The notes below the pieces were generated by a model. That model searched no databases. It saw only the letters and a list, made by a program, of their open reading frames with translations, and was not told the DNA's origin. From Mesostigma viride (lineage: Eukaryota; Streptophyta; Mesostigmatophyceae; Mesostigmatales; Mesostigmataceae): 64,000 nt of DNA. The DNA is taken from contig RPFO01000114.1 in the NCBI GenBank assembly GCA_009746045.1, positions 357,219 to 421,218 of the forward strand. Direction: 5' to 3'. A program made the translations under genes and the position numbers. This document shows, piece by piece, positions 11,823 to 34,315 of this stretch (position 1 is the stretch's first letter; each line of letters starts with the position of its first letter).

Positions 11823-12326
11823 TTTAATTTGGGCATGACAGCATTGTTTATGGAATGATGTGCTGTTTTATATTGTATGAACCCTATATTGCACCTTTGT
11901 GGTGCACCCTATATTGCATATCAAAGTGGTTGAGTTTTTTTTCACGTTAAGGACTTAATGAAATAAAGCTAATGATTTTTCTCGTGTTACACTCTTGGTG
12001 AGAAATTTCTCACCACGTTGACTTGTGATTTTTCTCGTGTTAGTGATTTTTCTCGTGTTGGTGAGAAACTTCTCAATTTTCTCAATTTTCTCAATCTTTC
12101 TGTCTTTTTCTCACCCATTCTCACCTTTTTTCTCACTTTAGGGTTTTTTCTCACCCCAATCTCACCAAAACGCCCTTTTTCTCACCAGAATCTCACCCTG
12201 GTGAGATTTCTTGCCTAGCGTTTGCGGAAAAAAATTGAGATTTTTCTCAATTTTCTCAAAAAATTCTCACAAAAGGTGAGAAAATTGAGGGTTTTGAGAA
12301 CTTTCTCAGAAATTGAGTTCCTAGTG
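11823..12326. repeat. CACTA 3' flank and right subterminal repeats
   Basis: After the tnp2 stop there is an AATAAA at about 11,962, then from about 11,995 many TTTCTCACC words, which are the left-end subterminal repeats in inverse orientation, ending at TTCCTAGTG (12,326), the right terminus. Confidence 0.8.
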
Positions 12327-13320
12327 CATCCATCCATCCATCCATCCATCCATCCATCCATCCATCCATCCATCCATCCATCCATCCATCCATCCATCCA
12401 TCCATCCATCCATCCATCCATCCATCCATCCATCCATCCATCCATCCATCCATCCATCCATCCATCCATCCATATCCATCCATCCATCCATCCATCCATC
12501 CATCCATCCATCCATCCATCCATCCATCCATCCATCCATCCATCCATCCATCCATCCATCCATCCATCCATCCATCCATCCATCCATCCATCCATCCATC
12601 CATCCATCCATCCATCCATCCATCCATCCATCCATCCATCCATCCATCCATCCATCCATCCATCCATCCATCCATCCATCCATCCATCCATCCATCCATC
12701 CATCCATCCATCCATCCATCCATCCATCCATCCATCCATCCATCCATCCATCCATCCATCCATCCATCCATCCATCCATCCATCCATCCATCCATCCATC
12801 CATCCATCCATCCATCCATCCATCCATCCATCCATCCATCCATCCATCCATCCATCCATCCATCCATCCATCCATCCATCCATCCATCCATCCATCCATC
12901 CATCCATCCATCCATCCATCCATCCATCCATCCATCCATCCATCCATCCATCCATCCATCCATCCATCCATCCATCCATCCATCCATCCATCCATCCATC
13001 CATCCATCCATCCATCCATCCATCCATCCATCCATCCATCCATCCATCCATCCATCCATCCATCCATCCATCCATCCATCCATCCATCCATCCATCCATC
13101 CATCCATCCATCCATCCATCCATCCATCCATCCATCCATCCATCCATCCATCCATCCATCCATCCATCCATCCATCCATCCATCCATCCATCCATCCATC
13201 CATCCATCCATCCATCCATCCATCCATCCATCCATCCATCCATCCATCCATCCATCCATCCATCCATCCATCCATCCATCCATCCATCCATCCATCCATC
13301 CATCCATCCATCCATCCATC
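12327..13320. repeat. (CATC)n microsatellite, right part, about 1 kb
   Basis: About 248 CATC units with a single slip (CATATCC near 12,472). It continues the tract at 688-1,070 that the CACTA element interrupts, and is followed by GGGGATGGAT and the LINE 3' hairpin. Confidence 0.97.
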
Positions 13321-13330
13321 GGGGATGGAT

Positions 13331-13364
13331 GCTCCGTGACTCCCCAACGGGAGCACGAGTCTAA
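13331..13364 (+). other. LINE 3'-terminal hairpin, subfamily 1
   Basis: GCTCCGTGACTCCCCAAC followed by GGGAGCACGAGTCTAA. The arms GTG-CTCC and GGAG-CAC pair around a CCAAC loop with one bulged A. The same unit recurs next to (TAAT)n tails at 15,546 (-), 34,350-34,376 (-) and 34,467-34,500 (+). Confidence 0.8.
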
Positions 13365-13412
13365 CTTTTAGTTATAGCTACCGTAGTGGTCAAGAAGATC
13401 ACTTTGCGACAA

Positions 13413-14492
13413 ACCTACTTTGCGATTTATGCGGATGACACCACCCTCATCGCGCGCCGGCCCCGAGCACATTTAGACCTGGCTGCATGGACTGTCTGGG
13501 CTTGGAGGCGAGGGCGGTGGGGTTGGAGATCTAAAGTGTCAAAACGGTCGAGGCGATGGTGATTGCATGGGGCTTTCAGTCGCTCGCCGGTGCCGCGGCT
13601 GCTGAACGGGACGGAGGTCCCGTTCCGTGATCGCTTCAAACTCCCATGGGGAGCATGCTCCCTGACTGTCACCGCCGACGATGTGGACATCCGCATGATC
13701 GGCCCATGGCCTGGGCTCGGCATCGTTCGCTCAAAACCTACTGGCACTCAGAAGGCCCTCGGCGAGCACCGCAAGCGCATGCTCCTCAATGAGGCCCTGG
13801 TCCTCACGGTGCTCACCTATGGCGCCGAGGCATGGACGCTCACGGACACGCTGGCCACCAATTAAGCCAGACGGCACGGTAACCAGGATGCTTCGTCAGG
13901 CCCTGAATGTCGGGTTTTCCACGCATAGGTCTTTAGAATCTTTGTACTGGTCAGGGCATGCCTCGCATTTTGGACCGTCGGCGAGATTAGACAGCGTAGG
14001 ATAGCATTCGTAGGACATCTTGCTCGCACCAGCCAGGCCGGTAGACACCGACCTCGGTCTGGCAGGCCCCCAGCCACTTGGCCAGCCACTAGGGCGGCAT
14101 ATCCTGACCTGCCGCCTGGCCCCAAGGACATACCTATAACAAGGTAGGCAAACATGTCATGACCTACCCACAGCAGTTGCTGGCCGACTACCTAGTGGTC
14201 CCAGCCCCGTTTGAACATCGCATTCACTCCCTCTCTCTTGCTTGGACTGCTATGCAGAACAAGAAGAAGTGGAAGACGATTGTCCAGGCTCATACGCCAG
14301 CCCCTGTGGGCAAGCCCCCTCCCCCCAAGAGGAAGGGCCGGACGCTTTGCTGAGTAGAATATAGTTGGGGTTTTCTACTAGATTCGATTAGCTAGAGTTA
14401 GATAAATTCGGTTTCGCGGCTTTGCCCCCCCTCCATCCATCCAGCAAGGGAATACGTGCTACATGATCTCCCAACGATCATGTTATAATTTT
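13413..14492 (+). mobile_element. LINE fragment with RT YADD box, subfamily 3
   Basis: Starts in the RT palm (FAIYADDTTLIARR), then reads in broken frames through GLEARAVGLEI, LTYGAEAWTLTDTLATN and TVTRMLRQALNVGF, parallel to the minus-strand copy near 16,500-16,090 and the copy at 24-220. Several stops and frameshifts: a pseudogene. It ends with CCATCCATCC and a hairpin at 14,461-14,483. Confidence 0.75.
14461..14483 (+). other. LINE 3'-terminal hairpin, subfamily 3
   Basis: ACATGATC-TCCCAAC-GATCATGT is a perfect 8-bp stem with the CCCAAC loop of the other LINE ends, 20 bp after a short (ATCC)n and followed by TATAATTTTA. The stem sequence is unlike subfamily 1, the pairing is kept. Confidence 0.75.
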
Positions 14493-14937
14493 ACATTTTA
14501 CTTTGCGACCCAAAAACAGGGTGAAATTTATAGTCTGGGACCCAAAATGAAGGCAAAGTTTTACGTTTGCGAGCCCATCGACTTGTTTATGGTCAGTGGC
14601 TGGTACCCAGCTTAATTAATGATTAATTAGGTACTCGCCTACCCAAGTGTTTTGTTTCATCATGCATGCACAGTGATTACATAGTCTGATTAGTTCTAAT
14701 ATAGGGCCGGGCATGGCCCTGCCAGAGTGGCCCGGTGCAGCCATGGAAGGTGAGCCCGGCCTGTACTTTATGACCTGTCTCACTACTTGGGGCCACGTGC
14801 ATGCATGCGGCATGGCGCAGGCGCGACGCGGTAACATTTGAACTTTGCGACCCAAAACGAAGCCCATGAAAAGCAGCTTGCGAGGTCGATTCGCGAAGTA
14901 TGTAATTCGTCGCAAAGTGATCTTGACCACTACGGTA

Positions 14938-15503
14938 TTGTGTGGCCATCTCCCCTAGGGGTCTTGTCTAGCATGCTTCCCGCGTTTGCAAACACGCGGG
15001 CGCTTCCCCACGGGAGGGGGGTCGTTATCCTCTATGACCTGGGCCCACTTGGCCTTGTCCATCATCTTGTTCCAAATCACGGATCGAGAGGCCCGGAGCC
15101 CCCGGCCCCATCAACTTAATTAATTAATAGACACGTGACTGCGTGCCCCTCCGGCATGTCCTCTACTAGCTGTTCTTGAAAGTGCGGCCCTTTCGGCGTC
15201 TAGCATTAATTGCTGGGCCCGGCTCATGTGAGGAGGTGCCGGCCAGGCTGAGCTAGTCGCAGTCCTGCGGGGGGGCCACATGATGTGCCTACCTGGTTGG
15301 TGCGAGCTAAGTGCCCTACTAGCTGCAGGCGCCCGCCGCTGCTTAATGGTGCTGGTGATACAAGGAATGCCGAGGTACAAGTCTTCACTGCGGACATGAG
15401 CAGCCTTTCCTACACGAAAAATGGACCGCAGCATGTTGGTGAGTCCCGCGCTGTCCAGCTTTCTGGCAAGGTCGGCTGTTACCTGCTATATAGGTACCGT
15501 GCA
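14938..15503 (-). mobile_element. Truncated LINE copy, minus strand
   Basis: Reads on the minus strand through MLRSIFRVG, the KDLYLGI-like segment, STIKQRR, SSHQPGRH and the 3' UTR, closely matching the next copy. It is 5'-truncated near 15,480. A foreign block at about 15,100-15,150 contains CTATTAATTAATTAA after a CACGTGTC-like end and looks like a later small retroposon insertion. Confidence 0.7.
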
Positions 15504-16766
15504 TTAATTAATTAATTAATTAATTAATTAATTAATTAATTAATTAGACTCGTGCTCCCGTTGGGGAGTCACGGAGCAGTAACCCCGATGGATGGATGGA
15601 TGGATGGGTGCAAACAGTCCTACCGGTCTAATCTATCTACAACAGCTATCTACAACATCTATCTACAAAATCTGTCAACAACAACTCTACCCTAGGGGAC
15701 CTGTCTGGCGTGCTTCCCGTATGTTTGCACACGCGGGCGCTTCCCCACGGGGGGGGGCTCATTGTCGTCGTCTATTCATGACCTGGGCCCACTTGGCCTT
15801 GTCCATCATCTTTTTCCAAATCACGGAGAGGCCTAGGCCCCCCATGTCCTCTACTAGCTGTTCTTTGAAGCTGAGGGCCTTGCGGCGTCTAACATCACGG
15901 GGCCCGGCCCACGTCAGGAGGTGCCGGCCAGGCTGAGCTGGGCGCAGTCCCGCGGGGGGGCCACGTGAGTTGTCTACCTGGTTGGTGCGAGCTAGGTGCC
16001 CTACTAGCTGCAGGCGCCGCTGCTTAATGGTGCTGGTGATATATGGCATATGCCAAGGTACAGGTCTTTATTGCGGACATGAGCAGCATATCCTACTCTG
16101 AAAATGGATCGCAGCATGTTGGTGACCGCGCCGTCCAGCTTGCGGGCCAGGTCGGCGGTGAGGGTCCACGTCTCGGCCCCATACGTAAGAACAGGCAGGG
16201 CCTTAAACAGGTCCTGTTTCTCGATCTTGCCCAGGGGCTTGCGCCACAGGGCCCAGTATTGGCGTCAAGCGTGCCAGGCGAGGGAGATGCGGTGGTCCAC
16301 ATCAGCCTCGCAGCTGGGAAGCAGGCTACCCAGCAGCTTGACACGGTCCAGGTACAGGACTCGAGAGCCGTCAAGGAGAAAGAGGGCTGGCGGTGGGTGG
16401 GTGAGCCCAATCGCCAGAGCCTCTGTCTTCTTGCTGACCTCAAGCCCCACTGCACGGGGCCTCGATAGCCAGGCAGTCGAGCCACGTCTGCACGTGCCCA
16501 GTGTCCTCGAAGAGGGTGGTGTCGTCTGCATAGATGATGTCCGCCAGCCGAATCTCCGTTTCCGCTCCGCCATGCCAGAAGCGGTTGGTAACCTGCACCC
16601 CTGGTTCCCTACCCACGATGCGGGCAAATCGCTTGCGCGCCTGAGTCATTGAAGGTATTCGACCACAATAATGAACAGGTAGGGCGACAGCACGCAGCCC
16701 TGCCACACACCCTTCTGTAAAGGGCATGGTGGCGTGGTCCCGTAAGAAGAGCGCACCGAGCATGGT
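15504..16766 (-). mobile_element. LINE copy, minus strand, RT palm to 3' tail
   Basis: In element orientation: RT block with LADIIYADDTTLFEDTG (about 16,590-16,540), thumb segment, YGAETWTLTADLARKLDG-like and MLRSIF blocks, STIKQRR, 3' UTR, (CATC)4, the subfamily 1 hairpin (15,578-15,546) and a (TAAT)n tail (15,546-15,504). At least one frameshift separates the RT from the region upstream that encodes GCV(LSPYLFIIVV). 5'-truncated; no endonuclease. Confidence 0.8.
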
Positions 16767-16809
16767 CCGTATTCTCCCAGTTCAGTAATTAGTTAATTCC
16801 GTATTCTCC
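16767..16809. mobile_element. 21-bp micro-insertion with 11-bp target duplication
   Basis: CCGTATTCTCC at 16,767-16,777 and again at 16,799-16,809 flank a 21-bp insert ending TAATTAGTTAATT, like the (TAAT)n tail of the LINE family. Confidence 0.75.
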
Positions 16810-18118
16810 TAGACTTCTGCCCTGCGCTAGTGGCATCTCCATTGATGTACATGCATTATGCATTGTCCGCACCTGATGTTGATCAAATGATTCTGGATTG
16901 CGGTGGTGGTAATTAAAGATGATAAAAAGTTCTCATTGATGCACATGGCACTACAAATACACATTACATAGTTCAAAGCATGCAGCTGGTATAAAGTGCT
17001 AAATGTTACACTTCAGTTCTTACTACTCCCTCAAACGAGATCCTGGGTTGCAAGATATGTTGGTGCACATGAGCATGTCCAGCTGCATCACTAATGGCGG
17101 GTTAATCCTTTGATAAGGCTAGACACCTACCTCGCCGTTGTGTCTGACAGATCAAACCGGATCGGACTGGATTGCCACCCATTGCAATCCTTGTCAGCAT
17201 GCCAAATGGCGCTGGCCGATGTAAGATTTTCAGAACAAGTGCATCCGCGGTGTGCAGGTATTTTTTATGGTACATGAAGGGAGCCATTTACGCACCGCTC
17301 GAACAGGACGGAAATAGACGACACAAAGCACCCTCCCCGGCGCCCATGCTCATCACAGTACCAGGAATGGCTGGGGTGAGCACCAGGCTGGCACAGGGAA
17401 CCTGGAAGCTGGCCAGGTCTATGCCTGCCCTCACAGGCCATAGCTGGATGCAAAGCAGCAAATCAAGAACCGAAGTAGCTGATAGCCCGGACAATCCCTC
17501 TCGAAAGCTCCCAAGAGCAGCCTCAGGGATCAAACATTGGATGCCTTGCCTTTATGATGTCACAGGGACAAAGCCCCGTGCACCGCCACAACCCTTCATG
17601 CGCCCTTGCGGCGTGTGACATGCTAACCATCTTGCATAACCTACCGCACAACCTACACACGATGCTAGCACAAGTTAGGGAAGGATAGCGCTAGCACATG
17701 CTGCTATAAGGAACTACGAGCGGACCACTAGACCAGCGTAAGCCTCGCAAACTAGACATCTACCAAAGGAATTCCAGGGAGGGTGGCAGCTAGTATGAGT
17801 ACGTACAACCCATCCTGGACCGTCCGGATCATATGAAGTGGGCACAAGGACGATGTCCCCCCATAAGGCCGGGAAAGGAGGATGGTTCCACTGCCGAGAC
17901 TCCAGGTGGAATATCCCAATTCCTGTTCACGTACTTCCCTACATCTCAAAAGGCATGTGCGAGCTAGGCTTTGCGAGGGCCCCCTCTCGCCATGTGCAGC
18001 AGAGCAGCAGCAGAGCCATTCCCCCGCGTCCCAGTGAACTGTTCCAGCGTGAGGCCAGTCCAGCCGGTGCGCGAATGACATGCTTTTCTTACGAACAAAG
18101 GTTTGATCGGTTCGTGTT
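16810..18118. other. No gene seen; downstream flank of the TOM1-like gene
   Basis: No conserved coding frame. The sequence next to 18,119 is presumably the 3' UTR of the minus-strand gene. On the minus strand the nearest TGTAA is near 17,010, too far to assign as its poly(A) signal with confidence. Confidence 0.5.
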
Positions 18119-29154
<11,036 letters not shown>

Positions 29155-29888
29155 GGTAAAACAACGGTACCAAATCCTCCGAATCGCTGTGAATCTGGCC
29201 TTGTTGTCTTAGTTATCGGCGCTAGAAAACTACCAACGAGCCCTCATGCCACACGAAACCCCTCGTCGCAACAATATCGTCCTCAGACGCCTTCTGCCAG
29301 AAATGATATGGCAAATTGGTAGGGCAATTGAGCTGTGAAAACAGGATGCCAAAACGAAACCCTTGTGACGATATTCAAACGGTAGCCGACGGAAACACCC
29401 TTGAGAAAAATTCCATGCTTCGCTTTCGAACTGTGGTGTGCTCGACTGGCCCGCTGTTAGCGATGATCGACAGTCAAACTAGGGCGATTTACCGTGACTC
29501 CCATACCCCGAATCGTTCTCGGTCCTTTCACGTCGCCGAGGCCGAGGTCCTCTAGCCTTAATAAAAGGTCAGCAAAAGGTCAGAAATCGCGGGAGAGGGC
29601 CAAGTGAACAAGGAGTACTAGTATCAGTTCCTATCTGATGCTTGGTGTTTCTCACCAATCCCGACACAGGACTCCCGTGATGTAGCAGTCAGATGTTGTC
29701 ATTGCTATTCGAGCATTATGTATGGTGGCACACAGATGAGGGCATTGCACACCTGGCACCGGCCCACACATTCATGAACCGCACCAGGGTCCAGGGCCGG
29801 CGTGGGAAGAGACTGAACTGAACCTGAAGTGAAGGGCCGTGCGGCGCTTGGCGGGCCGAGTTGTCCATCGGTTACTTTCGGGAGTGGC
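29155..29888. other. Upstream flank of the TOM1-like gene; no other gene seen
   Basis: About 730 bp between the ATG at 29,154 and the left end of the inverted-repeat region. It must contain the promoter, but no core element could be assigned. Confidence 0.4.
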
Positions 29889-30609
29889 TTTCTTATTCCG
29901 GGGCCCAATGGCCGGCGCCGCGCCAGACTCGCCCGCGTTTGGGCTTTGGGCGTCTTGGAATTTGGCTTTGGGCGTCTTGGAAGTTGGCTTTGGGCGTTTG
30001 CTCTTTTGGCAGATTTCTACACTACACTGGTACTACGTAAAAAAGCACAGACTGGTGCGACGTAACATTTTTAAACTTGGTAAAATTACCGCCGCACAGC
30101 CAGCCAGAACTGGACAAGGTGATGGCCGCAAGTAGTCGTTGCTGGGCTATCGTATTTGTAGCATGGGGCGTTTCACCGAGTCTACGGTTAGCATGATGGG
30201 GAGGATTCCTAACCTTCATTATGTGGGTTAAGTAGGGGTGCTCATAGTGGCCGGTTTCCCTCGCTTCCTTGTAAACCAGGCTCTGCGTCAAGATCACAGA
30301 CGACCGGGTAAGTAGTTGTTCCAGTCTGTTCTAGTTTGTATGACGCCTGCTATTAGGCGTTCTTGTTATTGTCGTTCATCATCGCCGTGACCGTCGTGGC
30401 CAGCAGCGTGCTTTTTTTACATACCGGATGGTGTCGACTTGTTTATTGATAGCGCATTGGTGAATATCGCTGCATGGAGGAATATCGGCTACAACCCGCG
30501 GGAAAGTGCTGGCTCCAATGTTCTTTTTGTATGCAGGATGACGGCACTGCCAAGCCGGAGACGAATATGACGCTCGTTATAATGCCAGTCATTCAGACCG
30601 ACTGCGCGA

Positions 30610-32815
30610 CTGGTTGTGGGATACACGTTCCTGGTTGTGGGATGTGTTCCTTGTTGTGGGATACTTGTTCCTGGTTGTGGGATGCACGTTCCTGGTTGTG
30701 GGATAGTCGTTCCTGGTTGTGGGATGTGTTCCTGGTTGTGGGATACTTGTTCCTTGTTGTGGGATGCACGTTCCTGGTTGTGGGATAGTCGTTCCTGGTT
30801 GTGGGATGTGTTCCTGGTTGTGGGATACTTGTTCCTGGTTGTGGGATACACGTTCCTGGTTGTGGGATGCACGTTCCTGGTTGTGGGATGTGTTCCTGGT
30901 TGTAGGATACTTGTTCCTGGTTGTGGGATACACGTTCCTGGTTGTGGGATGCACGTTCCTGGTTGTGGGAAACACGTTCCTGGTTGTGGAATACACGTTC
31001 CTGGTTGTAGGATACTTGTTCCTGGTTGTGGGATAGCAGTTCTTGGTTGTGGGATGTGTTCCTGGTTGTGGGATGCACGTTCCTTGTGTTGCTGGTTGTG
31101 GGATGTGTTCCTTGTTGTGGGATACTTGTTCCTGGTTGTGGGAAACACGTTCCTAGTTGTAGGATACTTGTTCCTGGTTGTGGGAAACACGTTCCTAGTT
31201 GTAGGATACACGTTCCTGGTTGTGGGAAACACGTTCCTGGTTGTAGGATACACGTTCCTGGTTGTGGGAAACACGTTCCTGGTTGTGGGAAACACGTTCC
31301 TGGTTGTAGGATACACGTTCCTGGTTGTGGGAAACACGTTCCTGGTTGTGGGAAACACGTTCCTGGTTGTGGGAAACACGTTCCTGGTTGTGGGAAACAC
31401 GTTCCTGGTTGTGGGAAACACGTTCCTCGTTGTGGGAAACACGTTCCTGGTTGTGGGATACTTGTTCCTGGTTGTAGGATACACGTTCCTGGTTGTAGGA
31501 TACTTGTTCCTGGTTGTGGGATACACGTTCCTGGTTGTGGGAAACACGTTCCTGGTTGTAGGATACACGTTCCTGGTTGTGGGAAACACGTTCCTGGTTG
31601 TGGGAAACACGTTCCTGGTGGTGGGAAACACGTTCCTGGTTGTGGGAGACACGTTCCTGGTTGTAGGATACACGTTCCTGGTTGTGGGAAACACGTTCCT
31701 GGTGGTGGGAAACACGTTCCTGGTTGTGGGAAACACGTTCCTGGTTGTGGGATACTTGTTCCTGGTTGTAGGATACACGTTCCTGGTTGTGGGAAACACG
31801 TTCATGGTTGTGGGAAACACGTTCCTGGTTGTGGGAAACACGTTCCTGGTTGTGGGAAACACGTTCCTGGTTGTAGGATACACGTTCCTGGTTGTGGGAA
31901 ACACGTTCCTGGTTGTGGGAAACACGTTCCTGGTTGTGGGATACACGTTCCTGGTTGTGGGAAACACGTTCCTGGTTGTAGGATACACGTTCCTGGTTGT
32001 GGGAAACACGTTCCTGGTGGTGGGAAACACGTTCCTGGTTGTGGGAAACACGTTCCTGGTTGTGGGATGTGTTCCTGGTTGTAGGATACACGTTCCTGGT
32101 TGTGGGAAACACATTCCTGGTTGTGGGAAACACGTTCCTGGTTGTAGGATACTTGTTCCTGGTTGTAGGATACTTGTTCCTGGTTGTGGGATGTGTTCCT
32201 GGTTGTGGGATACACGTTCCTGGTTGTGGGAAACACGTTCCTGGTTGTGGGAAACACGTTCCTGGTTGTGGGAAACACGTTCCTGGTTGTGGGAAACACG
32301 TTCCTGGTTGTGGGAAACACGTTCCTGGTTGTAGGATACACGTTCCTGGTTGTGGGAAACACGTTCCTGGTTGTAGGATACTCGTTCCTGGTTGTGGGAT
32401 AGTCGTTCCTGGTTGTGGGATACTTGTTCTTGGTTGTGGGAAACACGTTCCTGGTTGTGGGAAACACGTTCCTGGTTGTGGGAAACACGTTGCTGGTTGT
32501 GGGAAACACGTTCTTGCTTGTAGGATACTTGTTCCTGGTTTGGGAAACACGTTCCTGGTTGTGGGAAACACGTTGCTGGTTGTGGGAAACACGTTCCTGG
32601 TTGTGGGATACACGTTCCTGGTTGTGGGAAACACGTTCCTGGTTGTGGGAAACACGTTCCTGGTTGTAGGATACTTGTTCCTGGTTGTGGGAAACACGTT
32701 CCTGGTTGTGGGATACACGTTCCTGGTTGTAGGATACACGTTCCTGGTTGTGGGATGCACGTTCCTAGTTGTGGGATAGTCGAGCCTAGTTGTGGGATGT
32801 GTTCCTGGTCCAAAT
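30610..32815. repeat. 21-bp satellite A, left arm, about 100 copies
   Basis: Unit TTCCTGGTTGTGGGAAACAC plus G, with recurring variants at the end of the unit (GGGATACACG, AGGATACTTG, GGGATGCACG, GGGATGTG). The array makes long spurious frames on both strands. The same satellite, inverted, fills 39,275-40,317, and a short piece recurs at 33,955-34,115. Confidence 0.97.
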
Positions 32816-32819
32816 ATAA

Positions 32820-33560
32820 AGGGGCACGGGAATTAGCGATAGCAGAGGGGGCTCGGGAATAACGTTAGCAGAGGGGCACGGGCACTAACGTTAGTGAAGG
32901 GGCACGGGCACTAACGTTAGCAGAGGGGGCTGGGCACTAACGTTAGTAAAGGGGCACGGGCACTAACGTTAGCAGAGGGGGCTGGGCACTATCGTTAGTA
33001 AAGGGGCACGGGCACTAACGATAGCAGAGGGGGCTGGGCACTAACGTTAGTAAAGGGGCACGGGCACTAACGTTAGCAGAGGGGCACGGGCACTAACGTT
33101 AGTAAAGGGGCACGGGCACTAACGTTAGCAGAGGGGGCTGGGCACTAACGTTAGTAAAGGGGCACAGGCACTAACGTTAGCAGAGGGGCACGAGCACTAA
33201 CGTTAGTAAAGGGGCGCGGGCACTAACGTTAACAGAGGGGGTGTGGGAATAAAGTTAGTGAAGGGGGGTGGGCATTAACGATAGCAGGGGGGGGAGGGCA
33301 CTTACGTTAGCAGAGGGGTGTGGGAACTAATGTTAGCAAAGGAGGGGGGGCACTAACGTTAGCAGAGGGGGCTGGGCACTAACGTTAGTAAAGGGGCACG
33401 GGCACTAACGTTAGCAGAGGGGGATGGGCACTAACGTTAGTAAAGGGGCACGGGCACTAACGTTAGCAGAGGGGTGTGGGAACTAATGTTAGCAAAGGAG
33501 GGGGGGGCACTAACGTTAGCAGAGGGGGCTGGGCACTAACGTTAGCAGAGGGGTTGTGGG
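32820..33560. repeat. 26-bp satellite B, left arm
   Basis: Alternating units of CACTAACGTTAGTAAAGGGG and CACTAACGTTAGCAGAGGGG with short GGCACGGG or GGCTGGG linkers. The core AACGTT is self-complementary. Inverted counterpart at 39,006-39,265. Confidence 0.95.
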
Positions 33561-33569
33561 AATTAGGGC

Positions 33570-33955
33570 CACGCACTGCCGGCAGTTACCACTCCCTGTG
33601 ATGATTGCATGGATGGCTTGTGGGTTCTGGCATGGGGTAGCACTGCCGGCAGTTACCACTCCTTGTGATGACTGCATGTCCCCGGCTTGTGTGTTCTTGC
33701 ATGGGGTGGCACTGCCGGCAGTTACCACTCCTTGTGATGACTGCATGTCCCCTTGACGCAAGGACGGCTTGTGGGGTCTTGCATGGCGTGGCACTGCCGG
33801 CAGTCACCACTCCTTGTGATGACTGCATGTCCCCGGCTTGTGTGTTCTTGCATGGGGTGGCACTGCCGGCAGTTACCACTCCTTGTGATGCCTGCATGTC
33901 CCCTTTATGCAAGGACGGCTTGTGGGGTCTTGCATGGGGTGGCACTGCCGGCAGA
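33570..33955. repeat. Satellite C, about 65-90 bp units
   Basis: Five copies of a block with GCACTGCCGGCAGTTACCAC, TCCTTGTGATGACTGCATG, CCCC and a variable part (GGCTTGTGTGTTCTTGCATG or GACGGCTTGTGGGGTCTTGC). CTGCCGGCAG is a palindrome. Not present in the right arm. Confidence 0.9.
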
Positions 33956-34315
33956 GGATACTTGTTCCTGGTTGTGGGATACACGTTCCTAGTTGTGGGA
34001 TAGTCGTTCCTGGTTGTGGGATACTTGTTCCTGGTGGTGGGAAACACGTTCCTGCTTGTGGGATACTCGTTCCTGCTTGTGGGATGCACGTTCCTGGTTG
34101 TGGGATACTTGTTCCTTCACATGTTCGCCGTTATTCCTCCATGCAGTTATTCCTACACGCACATCAAGATAGAGCTATTAAATATTTCCTTGTACATCCA
34201 ATGATGCTACGTCTTGGCTATGCTCACATTACTTGCCCACGCTCCTTGTTATGATAAGCTCACATGGGTCTCATTGCACCCACAGATCTTGCAGGATCGT
34301 TTAGCGTGTCCGATT

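Larger units (their letters stand above)
1078..12326 (+). mobile_element. CACTA (EnSpm/CMC) DNA transposon, near full length, 11.25 kb
   Basis: The right end, read inward, is CACTAGGAACTC; the left end is CGCTAGGAACTC, so the terminal inverted repeats match over about 12 bp with one difference in the CACTA core. Both ends carry dense subterminal repeats of GGTGAGAAA in opposite orientation. Inside are a tnp2 transposase (+) and a second gene (-) diverging from a 260-bp promoter region. The element sits in the (CATC)n tract of a LINE. The flanking trinucleotides (GGA left, CAT right) are not an obvious 3-bp duplication, so the left junction may be rearranged. Confidence 0.9.
13379..14937. mobile_element. 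Inverted-repeat element with TA flanks, Tc1/mariner-like, non-autonomous
   Basis: TACCGTAGTGGTCAAG...ATCACTTTGCGAC at the left (13,379-13,410, with a 3-bp AAG insertion) is repeated in reverse at 14,909-14,937, and TA borders both outer ends. Copies of ACTTTGCGAC(CCAAAA) recur inside. It carries a LINE fragment rather than a transposase. The family is inferred from the TA target only. Confidence 0.6.

Noticed and set aside
30489-32813. 774-codon frame of NQERVSHNQ/PTTRNVF repeats and its mirror at 39,221-40,453
   Set aside because: A 21-bp satellite has a period divisible by three, so all frames without stops stay open; both strands are open and variants change sense randomly.
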